Shown: positions 25,085-27,400 of the stretch, piece after piece
Layout: each line of letters begins with the position of its first letter
How positions within the stretch are numbered: the first letter of the stretch is position 1
Source of the DNA: CAZQYC01 sp043746555
Lineage (GTDB): Bacteria; Pseudomonadota; Gammaproteobacteria; Steroidobacterales; Steroidobacteraceae
Length of the DNA: 27,400 nucleotides
Assembly (NCBI GenBank): GCA_043746555.1
Contig: JAYTQU010000227.1
Span: 1-27,400 of the forward strand
Reading direction: 5' to 3'
Translations under genes and position numbers: made by a program
Notes under the pieces: generated by a model
Told to the model about the DNA's origin: nothing
The model's database searches: none
Seen by the model: only the letters and a program-made list of their open reading frames with translations

Positions 25085-27163
25085 ATGTCCAATTTGTCCA
25101 ATCCCAGCGATCCAGCACCGACTCCAAAGGGCCTCTGGGTCTTCGTCAAGAACTCGGCCAATCGGTTAGAGGACTGGTTCGCTATCCAGTCGCTTGCCGT
25201 CAAGCTGACAGTATTAGTCACGGCCATCCTGATCCCGGCGACCGGCATCTACTCGTTTGTGCTGATTCGGAAACAGGCGGCACTGTCGGAGCAGGTCGAG
25301 GCCATGGTGATCAAAGGCAAGACGGCCAGCGGCGCGTGGTCGTTCAACGACAAATTGCCCGTGGTTTTCGGCACTGGCTCGGTGCTGAGCTTTCTGAATG
25401 TAAACCCCGCCGCGCACGTTACCGTGATTTATAAAACGCTGATGTGGAACGTATCAGAGCGCATCGTCTTGATCGAATCGGAGGGAACGCAATACGCGTA
25501 TTACCCGAGCGAATTGGAGACCAAGATATTCGCCGACAAGGCCGTCACCGCGCCGTGGGGCAGCAAACTGGTTTTCATCCCGCGCAGCGACCTCAATGCC
25601 AGCAGCCTCGAAATGCTCGATCGCCTGGACATGCGCTTTTCGAACGCCCGCCCGCTGTCCGAGAAAGACAACTGGAAAGCCGTAGCTGCCGGCTTGCTGT
25701 CGCCCGCGCTAACGCTCGGCCTGCTGGTTTTCCTTTATTTCCAGTTCAAGGGCAGGTTCAGAACGCTAAAGTTCATCGAGCCAATCCAGGTGCACGGCTC
25801 CATCGACGATCTGGTCGGCATGGATGACATCAAGACCGAGGTGTCACAGATCAAGGACCAGTATCAGCGTCAAGCCGCATATGCCGAGTACGGAATCATC
25901 AAGCCTTTCAATGTAATGTTCAGCGGCCCGGCCGGCACAGGAAAGACCAAGCTCGCAAGCTACCTGGCGAAAGAGCTAGGACTGCCCATCCTATTTCACT
26001 CGGCAGCCAACTTGGAAACGGGCTTCGTGGCGGGCGGCTCCAATACCCTTAGCCACATCATGGCCATGGCCAAGCGACGCAAGCGCTGCATCGTGTTTCT
26101 TGACGAGGCACAAGACCTCTTCATGAAGCGCGGCGGCCGCCGTAAGTTTGACGACGACACCGCGAACACGCTCCTGTCCGTGTTGGACGGCGTGCGCAGC
26201 AAGAACGAAGCCGAGATCATCTGGATCGTAGCGAGCAACTTCAACAGCGAAACCATGTCGATGGATGAAGCCATGCTGCGGCGATTCCAGATGAAGGTGG
26301 ACTTCCGCATGCCAAACCGTGAGGAGCGGCTCGCGATCATCGGCCATTACCTTAAGCAGCGCGCCGACAAGGTGTTGCCCAATCAGGACCTTCGCCACCT
26401 AGTCGCAGTGACCGAAGGTCGCAGCCCAGCTGATTTGGAAACCATCGTCAACCAAGCTGGCATCACCGCCGTGCAAGCGGGCGAGATGATCGGCACCGAA
26501 ACCCTGATGCAGGCCGCTGAGCGAACGCTCATAGGCAACGTTAATACCCATACAACGCAGGAACGCGTGCGCGACCGCCGCATTATTGCCACGCACGAAT
26601 GGGGCCATTTCCTGGTTGACCTGCATCACGAACGCAAGCTGACCCACGACAACTGGGAGCAGATCCTTGCCGACATGAAGACCATCAAGATCTCGCTCAA
26701 GGCCAACCCGCGCACCAATGCATTGGGATTCGTCTTCCACAAGCAGGGCGTCAACTTGCTCAAAACCAAGAGCGACATCGAACACGAAGTGCGCGTGCTA
26801 CTGGGCGGCACGGCCAATGAGGAGCTGTTCTTTGGTGAGGAAGGCACGACCAATGGAGCGCACGACGACATTTCGCGCGTGACGAAGTTGCTGCACCACG
26901 CCGTGGGTGAGATGGGTATGTATCGAAAGACGCGGCTCAATTTTTCCGCACTCGCTCGTGACAACACCGGCGGGGAGCGCGACGTGGACGATGAAACGCG
27001 CAGCATCATGGAAGCACAGAGCGAGCGGCTATACGATGAAACGAAAGCCATCCTCGCTGGGCTCATGCCACTCACCCGGCATCTCGTCGCCAAGCTGCTG
27101 GATCTTCATGAGATCGGTCTGAGTGAGGCACTTCTCGAGATCCGCAACTTTGAGGCAGCGTAG
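25085..27163 (+). CDS. FtsH-like membrane AAA+ zinc metalloprotease
   Basis: A 692-residue protein with FtsH topology. A first helix (about 38-60) and a non-cytoplasmic domain (about 62-198) precede a second helix (about 203-221). The AAA+ domain has Walker A FSGPAGTGKTKL (K287), pore-loop region ETGFVAGGSN, Walker B CIVFLDEAQDLF (D340/E341), WIVASNFNSET and the arginine-finger region DEAMLRRFQ. The M41 peptidase domain has IIATHEWGHFLV (H504, E505, H508) and a likely third zinc ligand D595 in GAHDDISRVTK. All catalytic residues appear intact. It differs from housekeeping FtsH: longer, DEAQ for DEID, and RRFQMK for the usual RPGRFDR. AAAGG lies five bases before the ATG. Codon choice (CTG/CTC, AAG, ATC) and the flanking repeats suggest acquisition. 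Substrates are unknown. Confidence 0.9.
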   Translation: MSNLSNPSDPAPTPKGLWVFVKNSANRLEDWFAIQSLAVKLTVLVTAILIPATGIYSFVLIRKQAALSEQVEAMVIKGKTASGAWSFNDKLPVVFGTGSVLSFLNVNPAAHVTVIYKTLMWNVSERIVLIESEGTQYAYYPSELETKIFADKAVTAPWGSKLVFIPRSDLNASSLEMLDRLDMRFSNARPLSEKDNWKAVAAGLLSPALTLGLLVFLYFQFKGRFRTLKFIEPIQVHGSIDDLVGMDDIKTEVSQIKDQYQRQAAYAEYGIIKPFNVMFSGPAGTGKTKLASYLAKELGLPILFHSAANLETGFVAGGSNTLSHIMAMAKRRKRCIVFLDEAQDLFMKRGGRRKFDDDTANTLLSVLDGVRSKNEAEIIWIVASNFNSETMSMDEAMLRRFQMKVDFRMPNREERLAIIGHYLKQRADKVLPNQDLRHLVAVTEGRSPADLETIVNQAGITAVQAGEMIGTETLMQAAERTLIGNVNTHTTQERVRDRRIIATHEWGHFLVDLHHERKLTHDNWEQILADMKTIKISLKANPRTNALGFVFHKQGVNLLKTKSDIEHEVRVLLGGTANEELFFGEEGTTNGAHDDISRVTKLLHHAVGEMGMYRKTRLNFSALARDNTGGERDVDDETRSIMEAQSERLYDETKAILAGLMPLTRHLVAKLLDLHEIGLSEALLEIRNFEAA

Positions 27164-27217
27164 AGGAACGTGCTTTCCGCGGTAGAGATTGCTTCAGCCT
27201 GTACGTATAAGCTGAAC

Positions 27218-27320
27218 ATCAGGGACACTCCCTGACGTTTACCACGATTTTTTAAGCGCACGAAATAGCCTGTTTTTCTGTCCTTTCCGTTCGTGCTGAC
27301 GCTGAGCTTGTCGAAGAGTC
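27218..27320. repeat. dispersed repeat A, right copy
   Basis: Begins with the hairpin CAGGGA-CAC-TCCCTG (27220-27234), continues through TAGCCTGTTTTTCTG (27266-27280) and ends in CTGAGCTTGTCGAAG (27302-27316), a string often seen in proteobacterial intergenic repeats. It is the inverted counterpart of 24410-24500. It starts about 55 bases after the FtsH-like stop; the hairpin lacks a T-tract directly after it, so it is a poor terminator. Confidence 0.65.
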
Positions 27321-27340
27321 GAAGCAATCTGTCTTCCTAA

Positions 27341-27400
27341 TTCTACTCTGTCAGGTTGCGCTGAAGCGCGCGGTGCGGCGTTGCAACGGCCTGAAAAATA
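27341..27400. mobile_element. second copy of the MITE-like repeat, cut by window edge
   Basis: 27341-27384 matches the reverse complement of 24847-24890 at 43 of 44 positions and is again preceded by CTAA (27337-27340). Beyond 27384 the sequence differs from the left copy, and the far end, if present, lies outside the window. Confidence 0.6.

Noticed and set aside
24814..25248. Minus-strand 144-codon open frame
   Set aside because: It crosses the MITE-like element and is antisense to the start of the FtsH-like gene; composition alone keeps it open.
27220..27234. Hairpin after the FtsH-like gene as an intrinsic terminator
   Set aside because: No T-tract directly follows the stem, and the hairpin is part of a dispersed repeat.
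24812..27384. Composite transposon carrying the FtsH-like gene
   Set aside because: The left copy is itself a closed 79-bp element with its own inverted ends, the order of repeats A and B is not mirror-symmetric around the gene, and no transposase is present; two independent insertions fit as well.

Overview
The window looks like chromosome from a Gram-negative proteobacterium, most likely a gammaproteobacterium of the Xanthomonadales/Nevskiales kind. This is inferred from family content, from the mid-50s GC impression, and from heavy use of GCG, CGC and TTG codons; no rRNA or marker gene is present to fix it. There are no tRNA genes, rRNA genes or CRISPR arrays that I can see.

Left part (1-6219). 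A minus-strand operon encodes a short DUF5668-type membrane protein, a LiaF-like membrane protein, a LytS-type histidine kinase and a LytTR-type response regulator cut by the window edge. This looks like an envelope-stress sensing unit. Upstream is a second minus-strand gene for a membrane histidine kinase of the bacteriophytochrome-like type. A divergent class I amino acid aminotransferase follows.

Centre (6417-20422). Nine plus-strand genes are packed with 1-8 base overlaps or tiny gaps. They encode a membrane VWA/GATase-like protein, a secreted caspase-like protein whose expected catalytic Cys is Ser, a secreted TPR protein with a gluzincin HEMAH site, a MoxR AAA+ ATPase, a DUF58 VWA-like protein, a possible 39-residue peptide, a BatA-type VWA membrane protein, a very large DUF4175-type membrane protein, and a DUF4159 protein. 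MoxR with DUF58 and VWA partners is a known genomic theme of AAA+/MIDAS chaperone-like systems with few defined substrates. The added pseudo-caspase and metallopeptidase make this the best candidate here for an under-described envelope machine.

Right part (20457-27400) is accessory. It has a serine beta-lactamase-like hydrolase broken by an apparent one-base deletion, and a stretch of toxin-antitoxin debris (a zeta-like Walker A fragment and a HigB core fragment). Two intact toxin-first HigBA-type modules follow. A tiny membrane protein with a terminator comes next, then a 79-bp MITE-like element with perfect 18-bp inverted ends. Last is an FtsH-like membrane AAA+ metalloprotease, bracketed by two families of inverted repeats. 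This last gene also reads as different in codon use from the core genes, which suggests acquisition.
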